Below, one piece after another: positions 22,277-32,887 of a DNA stretch of 64,000 nucleotides. Position 1 is the stretch's first letter, and each line of letters starts with the position of its first letter. The notes under the pieces were generated by a model. It worked only from the letters and a program-made list of their open reading frames with translations, had not been told where the DNA came from and did no database searches. Origin of the DNA: Rhizoclosmatium globosum (Eukaryota > Chytridiomycota > Chytridiomycetes > Chytridiales > Chytriomycetaceae); the NCBI GenBank assembly GCA_002104985.1, contig MCGO01000004.1:682001-746000 (forward strand). Reading direction: 5' to 3'. The translations under genes were made by a program, and so were the position numbers.

Positions 22277-25200
22277 TTAAATGAAAGCTGCAGGTCGACC
22301 ACCAGTATGATTGTAATGAAACAGCAAGTGGCGAATGTTGCATGCAGCTTGAATATCTTTGTCCACAATCTTAGCAACAAATGTTAGTGCTGGTACCAGT
22401 CACAAGCATACATACAGTAGGGGGTCCTGGAATGAGTGGGCACTCAACAAGACCATAAACTGAACTCTGGATGTTAGTAAGATCAGGGCATTGAACAAAG
22501 GGATGCATTGGTTGTTTGTCATCATCAATGCAGTATTTTCTCCAGTGAAGATCCTGAAACTTGCGTTTCTTGTGGGGGCATCTAAGAATAGGACGTCGAA
22601 CCTAGTCCAACATTAATGTAAGACTTACTTTGTTGATTACTTACTGTCACAACTGGTGGATATTGGAACACACCTCCTGCCTCATAGCCAGCACTGAGAC
22701 GATGGGACCGCTGTGAAGTCAAATGCTCATCAATAACAAACACAAAGTGCTCATGAGCAGCCTTTTCTCTGATTCTCTGTGTGAAAAACACATATTTAGT
22801 ATTGCCAACCATTGCGTTAAACTGACATTGTTGGGAACAGGTGCCCATGGTCTCTGGTGATTCCAAGATCCATCGCCATAAGCAAAATAGACTGGTGCAA
22901 CAGGAAAAGCTGGAATATTATTCAAGCGGCGTGTTCGACGGCGGAGTTTTCTTGCTCCAGGAACAATCCTGCCTTGCATACTGTTCCAATCAGTGTCTGT
23001 CATGCGCCCAGCCATACGATTGATGAGAGCTTGTTCAGCCCGCTGGTGTTTCATACGACTGCTCTGCTTCCACTTTAGATGCTGGGGACGAGAATACTCT
23101 TGCAACAAGAATTCTGACTGGAAATGCTTGACCATCCAGGTCCATTGACACCAATGACCCAGTGTACGTTGACCAATAACACGTGGAGAATTTTGAGCAA
23201 GGACATCATATGCAAAGTTGATGCGGTGATCATTGTCTCGGAACACCTCTTCCCTCTTTTCAGAGAGCTTAGAACCATTGATTTGACGCATATGACCATG
23301 GGAAACCTGAACAACGTGGTCATGAATAATCTGTCGTGATGGAGGATGTGCAGGCGGAGGTACTGGAACTGGAGCAACAGCAGCATTGTTGATTTGGAGC
23401 TGGATATCACTATTGACACAAGTTACAACATTCCTGATACCTAAATAGGTAAAATAAATATTAGAAGCTGATTTAGTAAGCCAAACACAGAAATCAAACC
23501 TGGGTCAACACTAATAACATTGTGAGGATCCAAGATTCCAGCTTGAATTTGATTCACAATTCCCATATTGTTTATGTGATGATCCACACGCACCATTCCA
23601 CGACCATTTATCATGAATTGGTTATAGTTATAATTTTGTGGGAGTGAATTTGCATCATTAGTCCAACTTTTGTGAGGAACTCTGTTGGCATTTGCTGCAA
23701 GATTGTTCTGAACAAAGGCTTGTCTGGTATTCAGAGTCCATGAAAAGCTTCTGCCATCAGTTTGAAGATAATATGAAGCTAGGGCCCTTTAGAATTATTC
23801 AATGCAATAAAGTTTTACATACAATCAACATCATTCCTCAAGTGGCGACTCCAGCGAACAGATTCAACTCGAAAAAACAGTCCAATTATGCCACGATGTT
23901 CAGCTCGAGTCCCTCCATGACCATTGTATCTTCCAACCCCATTTGGTGGACTAATTATTCCCAATGCAGGTACAATGATGTGCTGGAAATGTGCAGCAGC
24001 AGCTACAAGTGAAGGTGGAAAGTTAACTCCACCTGGTGGTTGAGGAAGTGGAACAGCAAGAGGCCCCAAAAGGTCCCTCAGTCGTGGCATAAAATATTGA
24101 CATAGAACACGATAGTCTATCCCACAAAAGACTGCTTGAGCCGTGGTAGCATTGGTTGGAAGTGGTGCAAGAGGAAAATAAGCTTCACTTCCAAGGAGTG
24201 CCATATCTGGGCGAATAAAACTGTTTCAATGGTAGTATGTTTGAAATTAGCAAATGAAGGCTTGACAGATAAAAACTTACTCTCTGGTATAAGCCAAAAT
24301 ATTATTGCCCATTCTTGACATTGCCCTAATAAGATTCATTTCAAAGTGTGGGCCACGCTGAATGTTATTGAAGGGCATGGCAACAAGAAACTGTCTGTGA
24401 TGGAGAAGAAATGCAACAATATTGTTGGTCACTGCCTGTGGAACTGCTACAGGAAGTGCAAGTGGGGCACCAAATGGTGGGGTCAGGTAATTGTATATTG
24501 CTGTCTTTGCAGTTGCCTTGATAACAGCGGTAGGTTGGTATCCATGCAGGAAGCAATGAAAGTTGAAAACCTGAATTATGTTGTAAGATTTTAAGTAAAT
24601 TTCAGACAAGATCAACAAACCTCCTCAGCCAGCTTGCCTAAATTGGCAATGAATCTGCGAGCAAGTGCATTTTCAAAGTCTGTACGCAATCGTTTGGCTT
24701 CAATGGCAATAACTTGCTCCCATTCATAGCTGGGACAGTTAAAGAGGGGAACCATTCGAAGACCAGGTTGGATGGGTTGTCCATTCTGAAAACCATTGTT
24801 GTCACAACTAAATGGATGATGAAAGTTTTGGAAAGTTTCCAACAAGTAATGTCTTGTGACAGAACGGCGGGTGTTTTGGTGTGCCTGAAGGGCTGCACCA
24901 ACTGGAAGGATGTAGGGTGTGCCAACAGGATTGCCAGGAAGTACAAAACCAATTGGAAGTGGGGCATGATAATTATTGGCGAGCAGATTTCCAGAAGCAT
25001 ACTTGAGTGCAAATTGGAAGAAGGATTCTGAAAACTCAATGTCAAGATGATCGTGACCTAATTTTAAGTCCCAATGAATTTAAACGATATTAATTTGAGC
25101 TGTTAAATACCAGTTGGGTTGCGCTCTAGGTGAAGGTTGATTGCAAGCATGGCATCGGAGCGTAGGAGGGACACATTTCTTGCAAACTCTTGTAAGAGTG

Positions 25201-25342
25201 GCCCCATTACACAACGTAGTTCTGGTCGAGTAGCTTGTCTTGCTCCAACATGGCGAGTGCGATGGAAGTTGTTTTGAGCCATATGAATGACAGAAGTGGC
25301 GACCAAAAGAATGAGAAGAATAGATAGGAGGCAAGGCCTCAT
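22277..25342 (-). CDS. Fanzor RNA-guided nuclease (compact family)
   Basis: Nine exons on the minus strand (about 25342-25111, 25057-24621, 24570-24281, 24220-23819, 23745-23500, 23440-22827, 22776-22645, 22601-22416, 22369-22277) join to ~875 residues. RuvC-I is VISVDPGIRNVVTCVNSD (~532), formed across a splice. A YFAYGDGSWNHQRPWAPVP block follows, typical of TnpB/Fanzor. RuvC-II is FVFVIDEHLTSQRSHRL (~757). RuvC-III is VDKDIQAACNIRHLL (~850), matching the RDxNAAxNI consensus. All three acidic residues are kept. The zinc ribbon is degenerate: the E-x-x-TS-x-x-C-x-x-C pattern has R and H in place of the cysteines, and CPH replaces the second pair. The first residues (MRPCLLSILLILLVATSVI) look like a signal peptide. 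No terminal repeats were found around the gene. Confidence 0.8.
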
Positions 25343-25467
25343 CAGTTGGCTCGTGTTTTTTTCTCGAATGCAATTTTCACACTGTTATCTTTTTTATCCG
25401 ATCTCATTTTCCGTTGGGGTTTACCCGGAGTTTTTCCGGCTTTCTTCCTCTCAGCAACAGGATCTGT

Positions 25468-25538
25468 ACCAGGGGTAGAACCTAGAACCTCTTGATTCAT
25501 AGTCGAGCGCGGTAACCATTTGGCCATTCGCCCATGAC
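25468..25538 (-). repeat. tRNA-derived (SINE-like) sequence
   Basis: The minus strand carries a pol III A-box-like TGGCCAAATGGTTACC and, about 40 bases on, a B-box-like GGTTCTACCCC. An anticodon-arm-like hairpin (loop CTATGAA, one stem mismatch) and a good T-arm (CTAGG/CCTGG) lie between and around them. The acceptor stem does not pair, so this is not a functional tRNA; it resembles a SINE head or tRNA remnant. It lies about 130 bases upstream of the Fanzor start. The rest of 25343-25623 holds nothing else recognisable. Confidence 0.4.
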
Positions 25539-25623
25539 ATGTGGTCAAGATCGGCAAAGAAAAACCGAAGATGAATGTTCTTCGTCTCTGAAAATAATAG
25601 TAGGTTTTTCGACTTCAACAGAA

Positions 25624-26660
25624 ATGACAACCTCGACAGTCACAAGCTGGAACATCTCAACTTACTTACTCCCTCCAAACCCCGGTACCGAAACAGACGA
25701 TGCGCCTGCTAAAGTTGCCTTAATTATGCTCAATCAACCTCTCTGTGCCCCCCGTCATCTTCAAAACCTTTGGTCTCACGCCTCCATCCGACTGTGTGCA
25801 GACGGAGGGGCAAACCGTCTCTATGACTTATTCACAACCGATCAAGAAAGACTCAAGTGAGTTCCGATGTTGGAGAACCTGAGATCGGGTCATCTTTTAA
25901 CACACTTGAAAGGTTCTTGCCGGATGTGATTCGTGGAGACTTGGACTCAGTCCGCCCAGAAGTAAAGGATTGGTACGCTTCTCAGGTATAGTGAACCAGA
26001 AGGGATCGAGGATTGGAGTAATTACTAATTCTGCGGTCTTTTTTAGGGCGTGCCAGTGGTCAAAGTGGCTTGCGAGTACTCCACAGATTTCGGTAAATGC
26101 GTTGCGCATATTGAAGAAGTGGAGGAAGCGAATGGAGGCGTGAGACATGAGATTGTTGCATTAGGGGCGTTGGGAGGACGACTTGATCAGACGCTCAGCA
26201 GTGTATTTATGCTATACCAACTTCAAAAGAAGGACACAGAGCAAGGAAAGGAAAGGCGGAAGGTGTATTTAATGTCGAATGAGAGTATTGCAGTGTTGTT
26301 GAACCCGGTAAGGTGTGAACAGCATACTTGGCATTTATTAACACAAGATGGAAGGAAAACAAACACCAAATTACATGCGACATGTCGTTCGAAGGGCCTA
26401 CATGTGGACTTATCCCAGTAAGTGGGACGGCATTAGTGGAAAGTAGTGGATTGAAGTGGAATCTTGGTAAGTTCCTTCCTTGTCACCTCTTTCTCAACTC
26501 CGCTAAATCAACAATTGAAGATCATTCAATGCCAATGTCGTTCCATTCAATGATCAGTACATCCAATTGGTTTGCGGATGGAGATGAGAAGATCAAAGTC
26601 GTTGAACTTGCGACAGACGCACCGATAGTGTGGACAGTTGAAGTTACCCTTGCAAAATAA
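25624..26660 (+). CDS. THI80: Thiamine pyrophosphokinase
   Basis: Transfers pyrophosphate from ATP to thiamine to make the cofactor TPP, in the cytosol. Start ATG 25624 (MTTSTVTSW). Five exons by splice signals and frame: breaks near 25858/25912, 25986/26047, 26309/26370 and 26465/26521. Family blocks in order: [31 protein letters not shown] (the Asp-rich catalytic site), [24 protein letters not shown] (GGRxDH-type; His replaced by Gln), [32 protein letters not shown] and a final IVWTVEV. The exon 4 acceptor at ~26370 was chosen because it restores the conserved KHxI...[11 protein letters not shown] frame. Confidence 0.88.
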
Positions 26661-26711
26661 AGTTACTGAAAGGAGAAAGGAAAGGAGTGGTCCCACTTCG
26701 AGGAAAGAAAC

Positions 26712-27671
26712 ATGTCTCAATATTTTGTGTTGGGCGTGCTAGGTCTGACGCTCCCATCGCTAATCTCCCAAAACTACCATGAGCTGGGGCTTGCGTCACC
26801 GCCGCTGTCGCCTGGATTCATAAGCAAGAGCATGCTGCTGCGGTTAGTATTGCCGTGTGTTTTTAGAAGTTGGATGGTGAGTGATGACTGTTGACTGGCT
26901 GCGAACAGGATCGCCGTGACGCCGTCGCTGGCAGATGTGCGAGTCGTGTCGCCACTGTACACGCTCGTGACGCACGCGTTCCACCACCGCGACGTGCGAC
27001 ACTGGGCCTCGAACGCGTACGCGCTTGCCGTTGTTGGCACGAGCGACACGACGCCCGGCTTCGTGTCCACCTTCGCAACCTTCTTTGGCGGCGTCCTCGG
27101 CGGCGTCGTGGGCCAGGCCGCGTGGGCGACGCTGCTTCTGCGGCCCCGCGATCAACTGCAACCGTCGAAACTCGGAACCTTCGCAGACATCGCAGACTCC
27201 CTCGCTTCGGCCGTACGCGCAACGATCGCGTCCGTGTCCGATGCCCTGCCGTTCCTGCGTGAACAACACTTTGTTCTGTGCGGGATGTCGGCTGGAGTGT
27301 ATGCGTTGATGGGTGCCGAGTGCGTGGCCCTTGCCGTGCGCCTGACTGCGAACCTGCGTGCATTGGCTCGTCTACAGAACCGACCCTACCGCGATGCCGC
27401 TGCGAATGCAGAGATCCGTCGTTTGAAAGACGCGATTGTCGGAATTCTGTCCACCGCAATTGGTCATGCCGTTGCCCTGGGTTCTCAGGTTATTGCCGTC
27501 GCGAGTCTGTGGCCACAACCACAGCAACCTCAGCCATTTGCCTTAATTCAGCAACAGCAACAGCAATCACAGTCTCCATTTGTCTTTGACGAGAGTGTTG
27601 GATACGCGGCCCATTTAGGTGGATTTGCTGTGGGTCTATGCATGCAGCTTGTGCGCGAGATGTTCCTCTGA
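26712..27671 (+). CDS. Rhomboid-family intramembrane protease
   Basis: Start ATG 26712; exon 1 ends near 26840 (donor GTTAGT), exon 2 starts near 26909. About 300 residues with several membrane segments. Rhomboid signatures: THAFHHRDVRHWASNAYAL (the H-x3-N region of helix 2), CGMSAGVYALMGAE (GxSxG, catalytic Ser of helix 4) and YAAHLGGFAVG (catalytic His of helix 6). A Gln-rich segment (QPQQPQPFALIQQQQQQ) lies in the last loop. Exon 2 begins markedly GC-rich compared with its neighbours. Target membrane and substrates are unknown. Confidence 0.8.
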
Positions 27672-27759
27672 TAACTAAATAAGTAAATAAAGAAGAAGGG
27701 AGGGGACTGGGGAGGGAATCACTTTCCTCACAAACGCCACCTGCAGAATCTGTCTCCAA

Positions 27760-29560
27760 ATGAAAACCACCACCAATAACGACCAAGCTAGAGAGCGAAT
27801 CCAGGCCATTTCAGGTCATCTTTCGGCTCTGCCTGTGAGCAATCAATCCTCTACTGCCAGGCCAAGTCCTCTTCTCCCGTACCGTACCGAACTCTCGCCA
27901 CTTTCCCTACTTCAACGATCAGTGGGGCTTTATCCAACTCGCACGGCATTTGTTCATGCAACGAATGAGGATGCCTCGTGTTCCTATCATCAATTCGGCC
28001 AACGAGTGAAGCAGTTTGCTGTATCCCTTATGCACAAGTGTGGCGTCGCAAGAGGCGAGAAAGTGGCTGTACTCGTTCCCAACTCTCCTGTTATCCTCGA
28101 AGCGAATTTTGCTGTTCCTCTCGCTGGTGCTGTGCTGGTTTCTATCAACACTCGCTTGCTGCAAGATGAAGTCGAATATATTTTGAGAAAGAGCCAAACG
28201 CGAGTTCTGTTTGTTGATAAAAGCCTGGAGCATTTGACAACTAATTGGAAATCGTTGGGTGTCAGAAGCAGGATTGTGTGCACCGATTCGTTTGGGTTAC
28301 CAGATGGTTTGTGCTTTAGTGTAGAAATTCTCAAAACGAGCTTAAATCTTTTCAGCAATCAAGAAAGATCCTTATGAACAATTCCTTGCTGGTGCAGCGT
28401 CTATGGCTCATCAGAAATCTTGGTCGGACTTCCCCCCTCTCCTCGATGAATACGACACGATTGCAATCAATTTCACATCAGGAACTACTGGTCGTCCTAA
28501 AGGAGTCATGTATCATTATCGTGGAGCGTACTTGAACGCACTCTGCATGGTTGTGGAACTACAAATGTCCTCTGAAACAAACTACCTCTGGACGTTGCCC
28601 ATGTTCCACGCCAGCGGCTGGTGCTTTCCATGGGCCATATCAGCTGTCGGGGGCTGTCACACCGTACTTCGAAAAGTCGACCCACCTCAAATCTGGAAAT
28701 ATTTTACCACGCATGGAATCACGCATTATTGCGCTGCCCCCACTGTGCAACTCTCCATCGTGAATGACCCAAACGCTGTGAAACCAAAGCAGCAAATCAA
28801 AACAATGGTTGCTGCTGCACCCCCATCTCCAACACTACTCGAAGCCATGTTGAAACTCGGTATTGTTCCGGTTCATGTGTATGGACTCACGGAGACGTAT
28901 GGACCAAGTACAATCTGTGCATGGCAACCGGAATGGCACGCGTTGCCGACTCACGAGCTTGCCGAAAAGATTTCTCGACAAGGGCACGCGTTTTTGGCGT
29001 GTGACGAGGTTCAAGTGTGGGACTCCGAAGGAAACGTTGTCCCTTCTGATGGCCAAACTGTTGGAGAAGTAGTGTTTAGGGGAAATTTGGTGATGAAGGG
29101 GTACTTGGATGACGAGAAGGCAACAGCAGAGGCATTTAAGGGTGGCGTGTTTCATTCAGGGGATGTTGCGGTTAAGCATCCAGATGGATATTTGGAATTA
29201 CGTGATCGTCAAAAGGATATCATCATTTCTGGTGGGGAAAACATTTCTACCATCGAAATCGAGAATGCTGTCATGTCTCATCCCTCTGTGTTGGAAGCTT
29301 GTGTAGTTTCATCCCCTGATGAAAAATGGGGGGAAAGACCTGTTGTGTTTGTTACCTTGAAAGTCCAAACTGATTCCCAAGAATTCACAAAACACCTGAT
29401 GGGATTCTTAAGACAAAAATTGGCGGGCTTTAAAATGCCTGCTCGCATTAATGTACTCTCAGAGTTGCCAAAAACGAGTACCGGGAAGATCCAAAAATTT
29501 GTGTTGAGGGATCAAGAGTGGAAGGCAGTGGGAGGAAAGAACGGGAAGAGAATTAATTAA
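27760..29560 (+). CDS. AMP-forming acyl-CoA synthetase
   Basis: Adenylates a carboxylic acid with ATP, then forms the CoA thioester. Start ATG 27760; one intron at about 28307-28355. Motifs in order: the P-loop FTSGTTGRPKG, YGLTETYGP (A5), the ATP-binding HSGDVAVKHPDGYLELRDRQ with D and R (A7-A8), SGGENIS and the C-terminal catalytic lysine in PKTSTGKIQKF. Length ~580 residues fits medium-chain or plant AAE-type acyl-CoA synthetases; the chain-length preference cannot be read. The C-terminus (KRIN) is not a clear peroxisomal PTS1. No lesion seen. Confidence 0.87.
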
Positions 29561-29702
29561 GTCTAGGAAATATGGAATTAATCCACCATTTTAATCACTT
29601 TATTGGCTGAATTATACGCTCATCATTGTTCTTATTCATCAAATGACCTTGAGTCCATTAAAAAGTATAATCTCCACGTGATTAATTGCTGTTCTTTATT
29701 TC

Positions 29703-30271
29703 CTATTTTGCGATAATCACTGCACATTCACAATGTTTTGAGACATAGTCCGATACTGAACCTAACACTGCACGTTTCAATGCACCCAATCCCCTCGTTC
29801 CAATCACGAAAACATCTGCTTTCAGCTCATCTGCAATATCGCACAATTGGGTTCTAACGTCTCCACGAAGTAAAATTGCTCGTAAAGGAACATCGAGATT
29901 GGCAACGCGAACAAGGGCCATATAATTCTTTAAGAGCGTCTGGCATTCTTGTTTCACAGATTCTGAGGAATTCAACGGTGTACATGCTGTTGAAGGACCA
30001 TAAGCGATGTCGAGAAAGCAACAGTCCTTACTCAGGAGCGCCAGCTTATTTATGATTCCCGTGGACGGTTTAACTAAATGATCGAGGGCCCAATAAAACG
30101 CCTTGTTTCCATCGTCTGAGCCATCTGCACTGTCTCGTGAGGACCATTGTTGAGTGCCTCTACGATATGGACGGTTTCACCTATTGCGACACAAATGATC
30201 CGTCCAGAGATAATATCCTTCTTCCAGTCGTCTGGGTTATAGCTGTCGGTTACTTCTTCATACGTTGCCAT
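29703..30271 (-). CDS. Universal stress protein B, intact copy
   Basis: Exon 1 begins at the ATG at 30271 (MATYEEVTDSYNPDDWKKD); the upstream in-frame start seen in the left-arm copy (ATG 510) is GTG here, which argues that 30271 is the real start. The exon ends after RIICVAI, and a ~57-base intron joins to DGSDDGNKAFYWALDH. The frame then runs to VIGTRGLGALKRAVLGSVSD, the G-x2-G-x9-G-S/T loop of ATP-binding USPs, and ends CECAVIIAK. It is divergent from the USP at 30555. This copy lacks the one-base deletion of the left arm, so it is probably the functional one. Confidence 0.8.
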
Positions 30272-30441
30272 TGGTTGTTTTCCAGAACCTTTTTTTCTGC
30301 TACTCACTCAACCAAAGCTTGTCAACAGAATGAAGTAAAAACAATACTCCATCGATAACGCGAATATAAATAAAAATTCGAGTTATTTCGAGAAGTACCG
30401 CGTGGCAGACGAAGCACGAGGGTGAGTGTTGTGCATAAAAG

Positions 30442-30459
30442 TGAGTCACACTTGAGTCA
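30442..30459. promoter_or_regulatory. Paired AP-1/Gcn4-type sites (right arm)
   Basis: TGAGTCA occurs at 30442-30448 and 30453-30459, start points 11 bases apart, about 100 bases before the USP at 30555 and within the bidirectional promoter. Identical in spacing and sequence to the left arm. bZIP control of both USP genes is inferred. Confidence 0.5.
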
Positions 30460-30554
30460 GAGTGATTTGGCCACCATAAATCGCGCCTTGTTTTTCCCTC
30501 TCCCAAACCATCATTCGAAAAAGAATCCTATCCAACCCCCAAATAATCCTAACA

Positions 30555-31197
30555 ATGTCTGCCGCCGCCGATACTGCTATTGCTCCTGTCTCAGCCGACC
30601 AGAACAAGACGCCCAACTTGGTCCATGAAGACGTTGTCCACCCCCACGAAGACCACACCGTTGCTCCCACGCGAGTCGTTGCGATTGCCGTGGATGCGAG
30701 CAAGTTCTCTGAATACGCCTTTGACTGGGCCATCCAGAACCTTGTCCGTCCCGAGACAGACCAGATTGTTCTCATGAATGTGCGACCAACTGTCTCACTG
30801 CCTGCCGTGTATGGAACGCTCTATGTCGACTTTTCGAAGGAATTTGAGGCGATTGAGCAGGCCAACAAGAAGGAGAGTCACGACTTGTTGAGGTAACGTG
30901 GTTTCTTGGTGGTTGAATGAAGGGAATATCAAAGCTTACGTCATTACTTACAGAGCCTATGCCAACAAGCTTCCAGCACACAAGTACAACATCCGTGGTG
31001 TTGCTCTGCGTGGAGACGCACGTGATGAGATTAGCTACAAAGTGGAAGATATTCATGCTGATATGCTCGTGATTGGAAGCCGTGGACTGTCTGGCTTCAA
31101 GCGCGCGTTCCTTGGATCTGTGTCAGAGTATTTGATCCACCACCTGAAGGTTCCAGTGATTGTTCCTCGCCCAACAGAAGCCGAGCAGGCGCTTTAA
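30555..31197 (+). CDS. Universal stress protein A, intact copy
   Basis: Start ATG 30555 (MSAAADTAIAPVSADQ). Exon 1 ends near 30893 (DLLR); intron to about 30952; exon 2 to 31197. A ~40-residue flexible leader is followed by RVVAIAVDASKFSEYAFDWA, QIVLMNVRPTV, YNIRGVALRGDARDEI, MLVIGSRGLSGFKRAFLGSVS (ATP-binding loop GxxG-x9-GS) and KVPVIVPRP. Complete USP domain of normal length. It is divergent from USP B with paired bZIP sites between. Its first exon is duplicated in inverse at 1-267. Confidence 0.85.
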
Positions 31198-31470
31198 GTT
31201 TGTTTTTTCTGCATTGCACTCTGTATTCTTCCCCCTTCCTCTGAAATAAATGCTTGTATATGATGGAATGTTTGTTTTTTTTATAACTTTTTTGAGCCTC
31301 ATGTTTGGGAATATAGGCAGCAGAAAGAAAATAATGCCTCTCATCACTGCAGTAGGAAATTACTTATGCGGCATAATAGCAACAATCAGTTGGACATGGT
31401 TGCCTCGAAATTATAATGTTACTTTTATTAAGCACGACATACACAGAGAATATTCCCAAAGGGCGACGTA

Positions 31471-32069
31471 TCAGCAAACACCACGAACAATCAAACAAGG
31501 GCAGTGCGAGTGCTTACTCAAGTAATCACTAACGCTACCCATCATGGCCCTTCTGACACCAGTCAGGCCCCTCGTACCAATCACAAGCACATCAGCGTTC
31601 AACTTCTCAACCATGTTACAAATTCCATCTCTTGGGTCTCCGTAGACAATGATTGCACGCAATGGAACATTTGGACCAATCAAGTTGCGTGCCTTTTCAA
31701 AGTTGGTTTGGAGGAAGTTGCGGAACCTCACTTTGTTTCCCTCAGAACAGTTCTCAGGAATGCATGCTGTTGGTTGCGTTGTTTGAAAGAGTGTGAGGGT
31801 GGAAAAGTGCACTTACTCAATAACACAAGTTTGTTTTTGATGGAATCGTTTGAAGTTTTAATGAAGTTGTTGACAGCCCAGAAGAATGCGGCTTGAGATT
31901 CAGCAGATGAGTCGAGGCCAACGGCGATGATGCGGCCATTGATCACATCTTTTTTCCAATCATCAGCTTTGAAATAACCGGTTAGCTCTTCGAATTCCTG
32001 TTCAGAACTTGGAGTTGAGCCTGGAACTTTGACTTCATCGGCGTCTGGCGGTTGCATAGCAAACGTCAT
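31471..32069 (-). CDS. Universal stress protein C
   Basis: Start ATG 32069 (MTFAMQPPDADEV). Exon 1 ends near 31818 after NKLVLL; intron with donor GTAAGT and acceptor AACAG near 31770; exon 2 TCIPENCSEGNK to 31471. Family blocks: DWKKDVINGRIIAVGLDSS, VPLRAIIVYGDPRDGI, VLVIGTRGLTGVRRAMMGSVSDYL (nucleotide loop) and CPCLIVRGVC. It is most like USP B in the ADDWKKD leader, so it belongs to the same local expansion. No damage seen. Confidence 0.8.
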
Positions 32070-32262
32070 TTTTTTGATTTGTTTTGGCTCTCCTTTGAAT
32101 CCGATTCAGTCAGTTTTGTGCTTCCTCGGGATGACTCAGCCAATGTCACTCACCCAAAACGAGGGTTGGCACAGCCACATGATTATGATTTATTCAAAAA
32201 AGAAATAAAGAGATTAAGGAATCATTTTGCTATCTGTAGTTCTATTAGTTTTCTCAATTACA

Positions 32263-32853
32263 TCATTTTGTTAGTACCACTATCGTGCACGCACAATGCT
32301 TTGAAACATAATCGCTGGTTGAACCGAGAAGGGCCCTTTTTATATTCGTTAAGCCACGACTCCCAAGGACCAAGACATCGACATGATTCGTATCTACAAA
32401 GTCGCTGATTTCGCGTTTAACTTCACCCTTGAGCAAAACGATGCGGGTTGGAACATTGATTCCAGCCGTTTTCGTCAAGCTGGCGTACGACCTCAAGAGA
32501 GCCAGAGCTTCAACACGAGCAACCTCGTCTGAATGCTGTGACCTGCATGCTGTATTTGCGTTTAGCACATCAGAAAAACTACCCAACCGGACTCAACTAA
32601 GAAAGATGAGTTTTGGTTTCAGCACAGAGGCATCTGTGGATTTGATGAGATTTTGCAGACACCAGTAGTATGCTCTATCGCCGTGGTCTGAGCCGTCTAT
32701 GTTTGTGGAATGAGTTCAGAGTTTCGGAAAAACAGGAACACGAACGCGTCACACATTTGCGTGATACCCACCAACGGCAACAGCGATGATGCGGCTATTC
32801 AAATCCTTGACCCATTCAGCTGGGTTGATTGTCTCCGTCAATTCCTCGTGCAT
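32263..32853 (-). CDS. Universal stress protein D
   Basis: Start ATG 32853 (MHEELTETINPAEWVKDLN). Three exons: about 32853-32774 (RIIAVAV), 32702 to about 32605 (DGSDHGDRAYYWCLQN), then about 32555-32263 with TRIVLLKGEVKREI, VLVLGSRGLTNIKRALLGSTSD and a final CACTIVVLTK. The nucleotide-binding loop is intact. The start codon lies 34 bases from that of the divergent NADH pyrophosphatase gene (ATG 32888). The two transcripts must therefore share a promoter with overlapping 5' ends, or one must have its promoter inside the other gene. The last exon junction is less certain. Confidence 0.7.
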
Positions 32854-32887
32854 TGGCGCTGTTTGCGAAAGAAAACTCAGTACAAAA

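Larger units (their letters stand above)
29670..30821 (-). repeat. Right arm of the inverted duplication
   Basis: Reverse-complement partner of 1-1144. Window base 1 pairs with base 30821, so the arm probably continues to the right into the second exon of the USP at 30555; the partner sequence is outside the window. The 28.5 kb between the arms holds element copy A, both GT32 genes, the second Fanzor and the acyl-CoA synthetase. Confidence 0.9.

Noticed and set aside
25468..25538. Functional tRNA gene
   Set aside because: The acceptor stem does not pair and the anticodon stem has a mismatch.
25342..25557. 71-codon minus-strand reading frame as a small protein
   Set aside because: It coincides with the tRNA-derived sequence and has no coding signal of its own.
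26863..27459. Arg-rich minus-strand frames of 140-200 codons
   Set aside because: Shadows of the GC-rich rhomboid exon; the rhomboid frame has conserved catalytic motifs.
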